A stretch of 64,000 nucleotides of DNA from Cristatella mucedo (Eukaryota; Bryozoa; Phylactolaemata; Cristatellidae): assembly GCA_009760855.2 (NCBI GenBank), contig WPIO01000017.1, positions 4,492,001 through 4,556,000 on the forward strand. Reading direction: 5' to 3'. Numbering within the stretch: the stretch's first letter is position 1; the number at the start of each line of letters is the position of its first letter. Of this stretch, positions 24,425 through 37,206 are shown one piece after another. The position numbers were made by a program, and so were the translations under genes. Below the pieces are notes generated by a model. That model did no database searches. It saw only the letters and a list, made by a program, of their open reading frames with translations, and was not told the DNA's origin.

Positions 24425-25907
24425 AGAATGAATGTGTGCATAAATATACCACAGAACCCTGGTCGGCTCTGGCAGTTGGACATGCAAGTGGAACGGTCAT
24501 TGACCAGTATTATGGACGGCCCTGGCTGGGACTTCCGGAGAGGGCTTTAAACCGGCGGATTCTTTGAACGACTTCTACTGGGAGAGATGCGGCTGTGCTT
24601 GCGGGTACTCCAGTTTGTACTGCTGAGGTATGAAGCCCTCATAAAGTGAGGGATCACTCACTGTTATTATCCTAAGTTAGCGAACCTTCACTGTCTCCGA
24701 AAGAAGAATTTCTTCAGGGCGGTGGTTAATAGCGCAATTACAGTGGAATACTTAGGCTGCATTAGTACCAGGCGCAGCTATCCCAGCGCTTAATTGCCTA
24801 GCATATAATTGTAAAAATGGATATGGAAAACATAGGTCTGTCGCGATTAATTCAATATCTACTTCCCACACGACGCTCTCCAGCAGATGGAGCGCTGTGT
24901 CCCTTTAGCTAAACGCAAGCCGCAACGCTGGCGAATCAGAGCGCAGCGTTTCTGCTGCTAGGCGCCAACCAAGACGCTAGCGAATCGGAGCGCAGCGTTC
25001 CTGAAGGTCGCAATCGGCAGTTACAGTTAGAATTAATGTCTGCAAGCCAGATCAAAATTTAATGTAGCTATTTACACTGTACTGCCTAAGCCTTTAGCTG
25101 TTTGGCATAATTGGCAGAACTGCATAGTTTGTTTTCATTTCCAGAACTCCTGGCGCTTCAAAGCGAAAGGTACCTCTCGACTGAAAATCATACGGAAGAA
25201 GCAGTTGCTGGTAGCACACCCATCATCCCAGAGCTCTCACGTGTGAACGGCGAGAATGCCAATGCTATTCAGTGTTCTCCGAGGAGACTGAAAATGCAGG
25301 AAACGGCATGCAAAGCAAGATGAAAGCATTGCAGCGGCCGCTCTGCTTGTAAAGGGAGTAAAAGCTTAAAAAAACGTAATTTGACCGGTTTCCCTCAATT
25401 TTGGCCTCGATCGTGTCACACAAAGCTCGCCTCACATAAATGTGCCGGGGCTTTAGAACCAACTTTCAGTGGCTCTTCACTCGCGGTGCAAAGCGAACGG
25501 TTGCAAGCAAGAGGAGCAGCGCAGAAAATAGCCCTGAGCATGGTAAAGAGTGGATAACATTCGACATGACACTTCCCTTTAATTTAATGAAGGCATGCAA
25601 TTATTTTTCGTGAAACGCGTGGCCTTGCCCTTCTCGGTCAGACAGCGGTTCAGCATTCTAGACTGTCAACGTCTGGCTTCTGAGACTGGCTTCTCAAGGA
25701 GTGCTTTTTAGTTCTCTTTGCTCACGAAGAAAAAGGACGCAAAATAACGTTCGCGTTGGCGTTGGACGAGATGTCTACACGCGGCGAGCGCATCGAGCTG
25801 CTTAATGGACAATACAATACGGAGGCTATATCTGCATGGGGCATGCCGTACATTCCACACCTTTCGCCCAGGATGCACTCGTCCTCACGTTCTGTGTTAC
25901 GCATGCG
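24425..25907. other. Unassigned DNA
   Basis: No gene or shared repeat recognised. A plus frame at 25111-25323 (70 aa) has no motif I know. A local duplication-like pair, GCGAATCAGAGCGCAGCGTT and GCGAATCGGAGCGCAGCGTT, lies at about 24930 and 24973. Confidence 0.4.
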
Positions 25908-27162
25908 TAAATAATAATAATAATACTAATTCTAATACTAATAATAATAATTTACTTGATAAAGCGCCCTCAGAGAACTCAATCTCTTTCTAGGCGCTTT
26001 AATTTACTGAAAAGGAAACAATATCGAATGGTGAGTGGTATTATACTTGGTAAACAACATGTATAACATGGTTATGGGTGACCTGGACAGGGTCAGCATG
26101 CAAGTGTGGTTCCTGGCAGCATGCACAGTGTCAGCACGAATAAGCACATAAAGGACGAGGCACAGGGACCCACTAAATACTGTCATACATAGGTGCGTTT
26201 TCAAGTTCTTTTTAAATGTGGTCAAGTCAGGGGATATTGTGACGCAAGTTGGGGGGAGTTCCAGGCTTTGGGAGCATACGAACTAAATGCACGGTCTCCA
26301 AAGGATTCGAGATTTGTACGAGGTATTGGTATACTGTTGGATTCCGAAAAGCAGGTGGTATGATGCTTGGCCTGGTGGGGGAGTAGATCTGATAGGTATG
26401 CTGGAGCCAAAGAATGAAGGGACCTAAAAGTAAGCGACAGAATCTTGAAGTCGAAGCGTTGCTTAACTGGTAGCCAGTGCAGGTCGGTGAGAAGTGGTGT
26501 GATGTGGCAACAGCGACGCTCACGACAGACAAGCATAGCTGCGGAGTTTTGCACCAACTGTAAGTGTCTGATTGCACATGGCGGTAGGCCAGCAAGCAGT
26601 GAGTTACAGAAGTCAAGACGGGATGTCACAAATGCATGGACCAACTTGGACGTGGTATCCTTATCTAAACAAGCCCGAATTTTAGCAATGTTATGTAGCT
26701 GAAAATAAGCAGATTTGACTGTGGAGCTGATACGGTCGTCTAACGAGAGGTCGCTTTGGAATATGACACCTAGATTTCGTGCAGATTCAACGGGAGATAT
26801 GCTGGCAGAGGCAATTTTGAGCGTCAGCCTTTCCAAGTTTTGAATCACACTGGGCCCATCCATGTGAGGATGTCATCAATACATGCAACAAGTGAGTTGA
26901 GAGAACTCGAGGTGCTCGAAGGCTGGGAGGGATCAAAGCAAAGGTACAACTGAGTGTCATCCGCATAGAAGTGAAAGCTTAGATTGTGCTTGGCAATCAC
27001 ATCAGCAAGAGGGAGAGTATAAACCGTGAATAGTACCGGACCCAGCATCTTCACGTCAATACTCTGGAGTCTCCCACCGAGATAGGACCTGAACCATAGC
27101 AGTGCCAGTGATGCCCAGGCGAGATGAGAGGTGCTCCAGAAGAACTTTGTGATCGACGCGGA
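25908..27162 (-). mobile_element. LINE-A copy, 5'-truncated, with internal deletion
   Basis: Starts at the tail (irregular AAT repeats 25908-25950 and the AAAGCGCC hairpin) and covers the C-terminal domain and RT palm. The YADDTQLYL catalytic motif is visible on minus near 26950. The frame is broken around 26860. Near 27050 about 20 residues are missing between SIDV and LGPVLFTVY, which removes the conserved GVPQGS motif. It ends at DHKVLLE by 5' truncation. Not functional. Confidence 0.9.
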
Positions 27163-27597
27163 CGCGAGCGTCAGGCAGCATGGAAAAATCGAAGAGCGGC
27201 AAGGGAACGCGAGCAGCCTACTTCCTACTTCCCACTTACTTCGACGCAGCAACCGCGGCGAAAACTCCGGTCGTCGTCTTCGATCGGCGGCTGCCCAGAG
27301 AGCGTGCCGTGCTTCGCTGCCACCGCCTTGCAACTGCCGTGGCAAGAACGCGGCAAGAACTCGGCCGGCGGCGATGGGTCTGCCGACAATTCGTCTAGAG
27401 CGGAGCGGCTCTCGTTTCGGGAGAAGAAACAGTAGCTGCCTGGCGTCGGGTTCGGTCCGCGTGGCAACGTGGCAGCCGGAAAGGGCATGCCAACAGGCAG
27501 CTGCGGCTGGACAGAACGGGAGTGCCGCACCCCGGCTCCCGACAAGAGCTCCCGGTAACCGGCAGACGCTTCCTCTCAGAGACGCCTCAGCCGCCAG
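27163..27597. other. GC-rich block with overlapping open frames
   Basis: Distinctly more GC-rich than its flanks, which leaves several overlapping frames open on both strands (for example 27131-27604 plus and 27225-27545 minus). None contains a motif I recognise, and no splice-consistent partner exon was found. The open frames are probably a composition effect. Confidence 0.45.
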
Positions 27598-27775
27598 TAG
27601 CTGATTTAACAGCCTCTTTTGGTATAGCGACAGAAGACCCTTTTACGGCTATCATCACCTCTTGCAGCAGCGATAAAGGATCGCCCACTACAGGATTCGA
27701 GCCCACGACCTCGGGGCCGAGGTCGTGAAAAGCAACCGCCTTATATAGCGTGTTATCACGGCTCACCTATTTTAG
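27598..27775 (-). mobile_element. SINE-2 copy
   Basis: On plus: AGCTGATTTAACAGCCTC, GGCTATCATCACCTCTTGCA, GGATTCGAGCCC (reversed B box), CCTCGGGGCCGAGG (variable-arm hairpin) and GCAACCGCCTTATATAGCG. Same order as 15660-15860 but inverted. Confidence 0.75.
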
Positions 27776-27779
27776 CAAT

Positions 27780-27857
27780 GTTATGTAACAATAACAACAG
27801 TAGTACATTTGATATAGCACCCTCAGAGAACTCAGTCTCTTTCTAGGCACTTCACCT
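27780..27857 (-). mobile_element. LINE-A 3' tail fragment
   Basis: AACAATAACAACAGTAGTAC tail followed by the hairpin region (CACCCTCAGAGAACTCAGTC...TTTCTAGGCACTT on plus). No coding sequence remains. Confidence 0.65.
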
Positions 27858-28596
27858 AGTGAGCCATCATGGCTCACCAGCAGCGCACTGCAGAGCCAAC
27901 AGCTGCACTTCTTACAAGCGGCACCCGGTGCCAGCGGCTTATAACGGGCCTTATTCCAGAGGGCTTCGAGGTACGAGCGACCAGCTCTCCGCGGCTGCAG
28001 CCGCCGCCACAGCTATCACACGGGCGACTGCAGCGGCGGCATGCTGCTTCGCTGCCGCCGCTACAGGCACCGACGCTCAGGTGCTGGTCCGAGAAGCTGC
28101 CAGCAGCGTCTGTAGCGGCTGACGTCAATGACGCTGGAAGTGGAAGCTACCCGGGTCAGAGATGCATTCGTCCTCGCGCCGGTCCGGCTGATGGGGCGAG
28201 TCGCAGCGCAGGGCGTCACCGCGAGCAGTAACGATAGCGATCTGCTCAGGCCGTCGAAGGTGGAAATGGCGCTCGAGTCAAGCGGCTGAGAGCTCCACGT
28301 GCTGATCGCTTACGGAAGCAATTGGATAAGAGGTCTCTTTGTGCCACCGTGGAGCAAACTTCGCGATTCTCCTGTGCCCGCCCTGCCCGAATCTGTTGAC
28401 GAAGATCTATGCTCATCGGCACGAGAACACCTGTTGTTGTTTGACCGTGTCGTTCCGGCGGCGAAGGCAGATCTTGGAGAGTCTCACAGAGGCACCAGCG
28501 AAGACTTGAACGTGAAAAGAGACTCAATTTTTATTCCTCTCAAAGCCTAAATATATGAGAGCTCGATGAATCTAAGCAAGTGTGTCGGAAATATTC
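27858..28596. other. GC-rich unassigned DNA
   Basis: Alanine/arginine-rich frames are open on both strands (27859-28231) with no recognisable domain. Probably composition-driven. Confidence 0.4.
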
Positions 28597-28779
28597 CGTA
28601 CATTAGTGGCCAGACGATGGGCGGTTTCAATTGCTCAACCATTGGCCGCAGGTGAGGCGTACATTAGTGGCCGAGCGCTGGACTGTGTCAACTGCTCAAC
28701 CATTGGCCGCAGGTGAGACGTACATTGGTGGCCGGATGCTGCGCTGGTTTAGTTGCTTACTCGCTGGCTGAAGGTGAAG
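28597..28779 (+). repeat. 61-bp tandem repeat, three units
   Basis: Units start at 28597, 28658 and 28719, each with CGTACATTAGTGGCC or a close variant, and units 1 and 2 share CTCAACCATTGGCCGCAGGT. The third unit is more diverged. The period is constant at 61. Confidence 0.85.
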
Positions 28780-28931
28780 CATTTGAGCTAATTAAAATAG
28801 CAGGAGGCACACACAACACACCTGCTTCGTTCCATGGCTCGCGGCGACGCTGCTGTGGCTAAGTTATGGTATTTGTGGTTTATGGGTCTGTGGCATTTCT
28901 TACGCAACGACAACTAATCTCTTGCTGCCGA

Positions 28932-29178
28932 CTATGGCTCATCCTTTTTAGCGGTCTGGAGCTGCTACTTCCATACTACTCACTACCTCAACTGCTCTCC
29001 TGACTCTGCTATGCTTCCCACTTTCTCTTTGTTGCATGAGACGAAGTCTGTTGGCTACCGAATGCGTACCGAAAGCCGCCGCGTAGGCTGCGAGTGCGCT
29101 ATAAAAAAAACTCCTTCATAACATCCACATAGTCTTTATGACTTTGTGGAGTTACAGACGGAGATGCATTACATTAAA
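28932..29178 (+). mobile_element. LINE-B 3' end
   Basis: Matches the 3' untranslated region of the LINE-B copy at 52800-55285: TATGGCTCATCCTTTTTAGC, CTTTCTCTTTGTTGCATGAG, GAATGCGTACCGAAAGCC, CTTTGTGGAGTTACAGACGG and a short TTACATTA tail. Confidence 0.8.
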
Positions 29179-30649
29179 TTTATTGACTTGCCATTCCCAC
29201 TAAGGCCAGTTTATGGCCTAGAGTTATCGATGGCCCAGCAGAGATTATGGCACTGCTGTTGGTTTATGGGCCATTGAGATTTATGGCAGTAAGTGTAAAG
29301 TCACGGGCTAGAGAGGCCAGAAAGTTACGACGAGGATGCCGGGCAGCGAGGTCGCGTACTGGCCGCTGCGGAGTCCGTGTGAATAAATGTCTCTTTGAGC
29401 CCGCCCTGGTGTTCTGCTTGGTTTCGTATGCCTGCGGTTTAGAGACTGTCAAACTACAGCTGTGACGATGACGATGACGACCACGACAATGACGCGCAGA
29501 CCGTCGCCGTCAGCAACGTGATTTCTCAAGGCGTTCACTTAGAGCGACCTGCTGTGCTGTTAGGCTGATGCGAGCGGGTCGTCCCGGTGAGGGAAGGGGG
29601 GGGGATCGTTGCAACCTCTAAGCGTGCTCGGCGGAGTCTATCCAGTCCCGCGGGCTCGACCTCATATCTAATAGAAGTTTATAAAGAGGCTCAACTGGCG
29701 CAGCTGTGCTCTCTTTGTTCTTAGTTACCGCATGTATGGTCATACCATAAGTCGTTTCGCCCTTACGTAGGAGACCCATGCATAAATGGTTGACCTATCT
29801 CAGGGAAAATATTCTGCCTGTACATAAAGCACCTCCACGAATGCCATACGTTACGTGAGCAGACAAGTGGTCTTGAATACCGAAGGTCACGACTAGCAGC
29901 GCCAGTTCAGGCTCCCAGTTGCTCGGCCCAAAATCCTCGAATGCTCCGAAAGCTACTCTAACGACGGCCCACTCCAAACCATCGAAAAAACGTTTCTCTT
30001 TTCACCCCAGGAGCGCGAAACGAAAGTCACGGATGTATGCACGTAGGAATGTGTCCGCAGCCCGCGTCTCGAGCCTTCCCGTCAAACTTTGAAATTGACT
30101 TTCACTTTGAAACCCCCGCCGTCGTCGAGAGGGGATGTGAGTGCCAGCCACGCTCTCGGCGTGGCGAAGGCTAAACTCGGCACGTCGCTGGCTCGCTGAA
30201 TCGCTGTCTGGCTCCGCTGACGTTCCGGCTGAATCCATATGGCTGGCTCTCGGCTACTCAGACGCTCAGCCCCGCTGATACTCTGACTTCCGCTGACACT
30301 GGCTCTCACTTTTATACTTCGCCTCCTTGAATAATTTAGGTAATATTTCAGCATCTCACCCAAAACCAAGGTGAAACCACATTCCACGTGCAGGACAAGC
30401 TGCCGGGGATGTTTCCTTGCGAAAATGTAATTGATGCAAACCTAAATTGCATGTTTACATTTCCTTACCGCCATCTTTGCCTATCTGAAAAGCTCTCAAC
30501 CACCCTCTACCTTCACAGTCGCGCTGTGTTGCATCACTCGCACTGTGCCCGCATGCCTGCCTCCCTGTGGGAAGAGTTATCTCTCCGCCCAGCAGCCATT
30601 CGACTCAAAAATCGTTTTCATGTAGCAATTCGCTAGACATCTATCGTTC
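29179..30649. other. Unassigned DNA
   Basis: No recognised gene. A candidate AATAAA occurs near 29381 on plus, and a few open frames lack motifs. The region may include undetected parts of the gypsy-like relic that follows. Confidence 0.4.
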
Positions 30650-31369
30650 AGCAATCGCCGCCACGGCGCATCCTCTACGGAAGTAGACTTTTGTCATCGT
30701 CCAAATTATCCTTGGGAGCTCACTTTCACCATCATGTCTAATCCTCTCGTCGGTGCTGACTTCCTTGCTCGTTTAGTATCACTCTCGACCAGTGGCGTAT
30801 GGTATTAAAAACAGGTTATGGTGGCACTACCGCCTATCAGCCGAAGTCGTCCCTTTCCGACTCCACCCAGTTCCGCTGACTCTACAATCGGCCTTCTCTG
30901 CCATGCTCAGCCAATGTCACAACTTCAATTAAGAGAACAATCTTGGTGCCACGGCCAAGCACGTGGACGCCACTGCACACTACCCGCATCACCCCGTCCG
31001 GCCATGGACGATCGCCTTGGCTAGTCCCCCTCCCGAAGTACTCAGGGCCGCCAAGTCCGAATTAAAACAAAACGGCCAAGTATCATTAGACCCTCGGCGC
31101 CCATCCCACCCGGTCTCAAAGGAAGTGAGGCTTAGCGATCATGTGGTAACTAGTGCAAACTATACAGTGTCAAAAATCGACTTTTATTCCATTCTCATAT
31201 TACAAGATTCCGCTTGTGCTCATCTTGCAAAGACGGCGTTCACCAGGATTGACCTCGTGTGTGCTTGCCACCAGATTCAATTTCATCGTCTATCCCGACG
31301 ACCGTGGTCATCACCCTCTCATCATCTTCCAAATCCAATGGATGAGAATGCTGCATGTATTTTAAAACT
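30650..31369 (+). pseudogene. Degenerate Ty3/gypsy-like retrotransposon pol relic
   Basis: Three blocks stand in the order expected for gypsy pol. Near 30740 is a NPLVGADFLARL segment like the end of the retropepsin domain. Near 31025 is ASPPPEVLRAAKSEL, like the region just before RT. At 31225-31300 is FTRIDLVCACHQIQFH, like the RT motif KIDLVRAYHQI. A frameshift follows, with YPDDRG readable in another frame. Multiple stops and shifts mean no functional protein. No LTRs were identified, so the ends are uncertain. Confidence 0.6.
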
Positions 31370-31635
31370 GTTTATTGATAAGGTCGCGCATATCCTACTT
31401 GAAAAATTGAGAGCAACGATCGGTCATGCACACGACGCACCAGCGTAGTTGAAATTATACTTGTCCGATCACGTTCACGTCTCGGCAAGCAGACCAGTCA
31501 CTGGACGAGTTCCACGAGGATTTGTTTTCGGTCTTTTGCTTCTCTCTATTTATGCTGAGCCTCTGGTAAAAATGCTTTAGGCCAATAGGATCGGCGACCA
31601 CTTTTAAGCTGACAAGGATCAAACAATATGATCGG
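31370..31635 (+). mobile_element. Degenerate LINE-B RT fragment
   Basis: Readable as LLEKLRATIGHAHDA, YLSDHV, VFGLLLLSIYAEPLVKML and IGDHF. These match the LINE-B RT ([44 protein letters not shown]). The YADD motif is mutated, and stops interrupt the frame. It abuts the gypsy-like relic directly. Confidence 0.7.
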
Positions 31636-34317
31636 CATTTATGGCGGCGTTACCGTAATAGGCAGCCTTCTCCTACCGTGCACGCTTGCATGTTGGTCGC
31701 CCGGTTTGTAGCAGATACAATATTAATAGTTCGACAGTGCCTAGGTAAGCCTCTGTATTCTGAAACTAGCCATACGTTCAATTGCCTTATCTTATTTTGG
31801 GAAGCTCAGTATAGGTTTATGGTCTCTGTAAATGACAAGGGTGCGGCCGAATAAGTATTCATAAAACTATAGAGCGACCTTTTATTTAAAATAGGCATGA
31901 TACGAGACTTTACTGATGGTAACCGTGAGGTAGAAGCAACTGGTCTCTCGGTGCCGTCGGGCATTTGGTGTGGAAAGACGGCACCAATGCCATACCGAGA
32001 CGCATGAAAACAGAAGACGTTGGGTTGCTAGGATACACATATGTGAGCAGTTATAAAGACTGTCGTATCTCTTTTGATTTGAAGTAGGCTTGTTGTTGTT
32101 CAGGACCTTAATGCCGAGAAACGCCGGTTCAACAAACTAAAGAATGTCATGTAGCTTTTAATTTTTTGAGGAATCAGTTTTAATATTTGAGCTTTTGACA
32201 TAGCTCTTCAATTAAGCAAAAGACGAGGGACTGGGTGCACCAAAGATAGCTGACTCTTAGTTTGTGAATGTATACGTTCGTCATCAAGCTTATTGCTCAG
32301 GTAATGGGAGGCAGATTCTACGAACGAGCGTTTTAAAAAGTTCAGCCACAGATCAGAGTCATGGAATCGCTTCTGCACAACGAGCAAGTTATTGCTGGAA
32401 TTGTGATACGTTTTACCTTATACCGAAACGTCGTCAAGGTATACGTTAGTTAGTTTGCTTTGGACAATCTGCTCCACATTTCATTCGAAGATCCAGAGAG
32501 AAAAAGGAATACCACGTATATAAAGTAAAAATAGAAAGGCCGTTTGTAGGTGTGGTGGTATCGAGGTTTTTTGAATCACCATTAAGATACACATCGGCTA
32601 ATAAGCATTAACCTGATAGAGCATATAGTAGCAGACTCCACCGCTTAACTTTTTTTGTAGAGATCTTCCAAATTTGGATTAAGTTATGGTCTAGTGCTTT
32701 CAGAAGAAAGACTAGAGCTGCCAGTTTTCAGACTTGAAATGAACTAGAAAACCGTTGTTCACCAGAATTTATAGCTCGGCTTCAGCACTAGCTCTTAAGG
32801 AAAATTGTACGGATTGTGGTCTTAAGCATCTGAGCTGAAAGGCACAGTAGTTACACAGTTTACATTCTGCACCAACAAGGTTCCCCAGACCAGGCTCTAG
32901 AAAGCTCCAGGAGCAGCTTAGAAAAATCAGCGATGTCCAGTTTAAACACACGCGACCAGTTTAACTTGATCTGTTCAACCCACTCACGACCAAGAAGTTT
33001 AGTCCCCCTGCAATTCACAACTAATTAGATTAACACGTAGGGTTTGTCCTCTTACCTAAATCTAGCATAGCTCGAGTTTGGTGACCTCTTCAGCACAAGT
33101 GCGTAGGCACGGCAGCTGAGAAGTTTCCAACTGTATTGGTTGATCATACGGCTGAAGAAGTTGGGATTTTAGTCTGGTGGTAATTTTCGTGTGAGCTGTG
33201 CCTCCCTCAATTTTGATTTTCATTTTTGGCACGCTGCCGTTTAACGCCAAGATAGGGTGCCGCAGTTGGTCCGGGGTAGCTGGCGTAATATATATGCTCG
33301 TGTCTGCTTACTCTCCTTGCATGAACTAAAGAGCATCATCGGTGCTCTTGAGCATAAACACCAGTTGGCTCCGGTTATCCGATAAATTAGATGTGCCGAC
33401 TCATAGGTCACGCAGAGCGGCACACAACTGTGAAAGAGTTAACTTTCTAACTTTGCCATAAGCGGGGCGTAACCGTTCCTCAAAGGTGCCCCGGCCACAT
33501 TCACCGATATTTGCTTGAGGCGACCTTAAGGATTTACATTCCCTTTGCGGCTGGTCGCAGGCGGCTACAGCAGGCTGTGCGGTATCTGAATAAACCATTT
33601 CGTCTCGAATCTGATCTTCCGCCTGGATGCGTTATTAATGTCGCTACTGATTGCCTTTACAGGTGCTGCAGGGTCACAGTCAGCAATTTGAGATGCAACT
33701 GGTGGTCCCAAAAGTGCTCGAGTAAGAAATGAGCTCGGAAACCATTACCTTGAGTTCGCGAAGGTCTTTTGGCAAAGCATCCTCTAGTAGGCCTGACTGA
33801 CCTGACCTGACTGACCGGATCTGCTTGACCTGAGACTAAATTTAAGCTACCCTATTCTGGAAACCCACAATGTTTCGCAAGTAAATACCGAAATCCATGA
33901 ATACGTCGAGGCTCTCACGTATGTTTTGGTTCCCATGGCGAAATCTGCATCTCTCATAATTCTGGTTTCTGTTATATGTGAAATAGTCGTATCACGAGTC
34001 CAGAATGCTGGTAAAAGAAATCGCGTTGCTTCTCGAAGTAAGCTCCAATGTTTTCCTTATAAATTTTTCAACATGAACATCAAGGTTATGAGCATTGAGG
34101 GACGTACTACATCCAATTTTGCATATTTATCTACGAAACCCTGAACCAGCAGCTCGTAGTTTCCCTTCTTGTGATTGCCCTTGACATTTCCTTATGGTTT
34201 CCCATGCTAATGGCGTGAAGCACCGCACAGAAACCTGAGCCGCTTCTTCCGTGCAATTTAGCTTCTTATCAAATTCATAGCATCATATGATTTTCATTAA
34301 TGGAAGCTAGTTCAACG
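31636..34317. other. Unassigned DNA, 2.7 kb
   Basis: No gene, RNA or repeat shared with the rest of the window was recognised. Short tandem patches occur (for example GACCTGACTGACC near 33800). Open frames are short and lack motifs. Confidence 0.4.
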
Positions 34318-35215
34318 ACGGTCAAGGACCTGCAAGGCTAAAGCTTCTATCGCTAAAGGTATTTAAACAGAGAAAAAGAAAAGCGCAGACGTTGTGCTGC
34401 AGCTCAGGTGGGCTTGAAAGAGTCAAGCAATGCAACCGGCAAAAATGCAAAAGTCGAGCAACGCCTTGTGGGACAGAGTAAGAATTTTGCGGTGTATCAG
34501 TTGATCGACTATGAGCCGTCTCAGCTCCGCCGGCAAAGGAGACGCGTGACTGAACCTCTGGGATTTATTGATTAGCCTTGCAGCCGTATTCATTCCCAGC
34601 TGCAGAGGCTTAATGGCTTTTGTCGGTAGCCCAGCTAAAACCGAATAGTAGTAGTACAACCTAGACAGAACGAGGGAGCAACTTGGATTTTTACCAAGCC
34701 ATCTCGTTAGACAGTCCATCATCTTAGTATCGAGCGTAATTGCTAGCTGTGGGAGCAGTTTTCTTAGGGGATCTTTGAAACTCTAAGCAATTGTCAAAGA
34801 GGAAACCTAAATTCTAAGCTAATGGTGACTGTCGCACTATAGCATCACCAATTATAAGAGAAAAGTCTCATGCCCCATCCCCACGCTTGGCTTGGTGCCC
34901 TAAGAGTAGTACTTAGATTTCATAATCGTTTATTTAAGCGAATTACTTGACATCCAGGATGGAATGTTTGCAAGGCAAGCATTTTTTGTGCGAGTCGCTG
35001 CCGCAGATTCCGATGGTTTAAACGGCAATCGCAGCTCAGTATCGTCAGCATGGAAGTGATAGCAGACCCCACGGGCCCAAATCACTCGTCACAGGTGCTC
35101 AGAATAGTTAAGCAGCAAAACAAACGAGAATGGACTCTTGTGGAACTCCGCAGATGACTGGTCTGCGGGATGAGACTTGACGGCCAGACTATACGGATTG
35201 AACGGGATCGGACAA
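34318..35215 (-). mobile_element. LINE-B copy, degenerate
   Basis: On minus: SRLYYYYSVLAGLPTKAIKP, MNTAARLINKSQRFSHASPL and LTLSHKALL match the LINE-B C-terminal region. Around 34980-35215 it continues into the RT (CLAN...-type, AGQVS/TCGVPQ-like on minus). It has several frame breaks. Confidence 0.75.
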
Positions 35216-36149
35216 GTCCAATTTTACAACGCAATTTCCTCGTCTGTCAGACTGATCATTGTTCTAGAACATTAAATTAGGATACCCGCATCGTCGTTGC
35301 GGCATAAGATGCCTTTGGTAACATTTAGGTGAGCAGTTTAATCGGAGTGTGGTCGTTTGAATCCCGACCGAAATTATTTGACAATTCATCTTCTTTTTGC
35401 TCCAAAGTCCTACAGTGTATGACCTCCAACTACCCCGTATTTTGAAACTACTGCAATAGATGGCTGAGAAAAGACCAGCGGGTCTAATCCTATTGTTTTT
35501 TGCTATGATACAAGCTGCTCCTCGTATGTCGGATGTGCTCAATATTTTTCACAAGAGAGCATTGTAGTACGTACGCATTTGTTGTTGGTTTATAACACAT
35601 TTTTAGGTTTTCCACTTAACGAGAAGGAAGATTAGATCTGACCAAAGAAATGGCTGACAGATGAGAAAAATCCGCTGAGTCCAAGCGGCGTGAAGAAGGT
35701 GTCTTCTGTTTGCCTTGACATATGTGAGGTTGGGCATGGCAGACCTTTGTTGGGACGGATACGCAGATGGGCAAGCAAGTAAGCTGGATTGCCACTGGGA
35801 CTGAAACCACTGGGCCTACGTGACAGACATGAGACTGGCGATCGGGTTGCTACGACCACTGCCGGGTTGGCGAAAAAGTTCTGCAGCCGTCAGAATTTAG
35901 CCGCGACACACAAGGGAACGGTTGGCAGGCCACTAAATAAAACGGTGCAATCCAATTTGAAGTTCCTTAGCTGCACCAGTAGGGGAGATTAGTAGCGTCA
36001 TTGGGTTACGCCGACTATATCGGTAGCCATACGCACACAAAGCATGCACATGCAACGGACCAGAAAAACGCGGTTGCCGTATTGCTCACTAAAAGCTTGC
36101 TACAGGATTCTGACTTTAAATATGTTATAATCTCTGGCGAGCTTGCGCC
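35216..36149. other. Unassigned DNA
   Basis: No recognised feature between the LINE-B copy and the start of the GC-rich domain. Confidence 0.4.
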
Positions 36150-37206
36150 GGGCTCCAAATGCTCGCCGATCAGCTGAGGTCCAGCGTTCAGCTGGACCTC
36201 AGCCCAGCCAATCCCGGCAGCAGCGCAGGCGGTGTGCGGGGGGGGGGGGACCCGTGCAGAGGCCAAGTTCTCGCGCCCTGTGGGAGTAGGCGCCCGCCGC
36301 GCTGAGGCGGCGGCGAGCTATCGCGCCCCGACGGACTTTTTCGTTACGGAGCGAGCGATCCATCGGCCGAGCGATCAACGGGTCGTCAACGCTGTCATTT
36401 CCCCAGCCAGCAGCCGGATGTCCTCTGCTGTGAGAAACGCCGATGCTAACGCGGCATTACTTGCCAGCACAGACAGATGCCTGCTCCTCTAGGCAGAAGC
36501 CTGTACTCGCTGAACGCATTTCTTACAGGTCTCACGTGCACCAGGCGCAGATTCAAGCCTCCGGGACCGCGACAAGCTGGGTACAGTTAACCCAAACCCG
36601 TGAAGGGCTAAAGGAACGCATTAACGACACAAGCGGGCGCAAATTTAGCCCGCCGCTGCAGCTAGACTGGCCGCCGCCGCCGCGGTATCGCCGCCTCGAA
36701 GTCTCCTGCTCTTCTTTCTAGGCTAATTCGGGACAAGATGCGCTACGATGGCCAAGGAGAACAGCGCACACCGTGTTTATTGCAACTGAGGATGAAAAGA
36801 CCTGCTGTTTGCAGATCGTCAGGAAAGGATCGATAATCTCGCAACTTCAGGAATGCGAGCCATCGATCCGCATTAAAATTTCCATGCAACAAAAATTGCC
36901 ATTCACTGGGAACAACGGTTAAAATAACAATAGCAAAAGTGAATAAGCGTCGCTATTTTACCTGACCTAGGTAAACACTGGAGGGGCACGCCGCGCGAGC
37001 CCTCCATTCAGAGAGCCAGCACGCCCTCTCGTCTCTTCATTGTGACACTACTGCAGCGCGTCCACCGGGCGAGCAGCATCGCGCCGGGCGGCGTCTTGAC
37101 GCGTCGGGCGCGTCGTCTGTGGGAAACCGCCCAACCACGTTCGCCGCACCCACTTGCCGGAACTGCTCACGGCATCGGACCGGCACATTCTCGAACAGTC
37201 AGCTGC

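Noticed and set aside
24268-24567. Tyr-Ile repeat protein
   Set aside because: Translation of the AT microsatellite.
28597-28779. CRISPR-like array
   Set aside because: Units are directly adjacent with no unique spacers, and the genome is eukaryotic.
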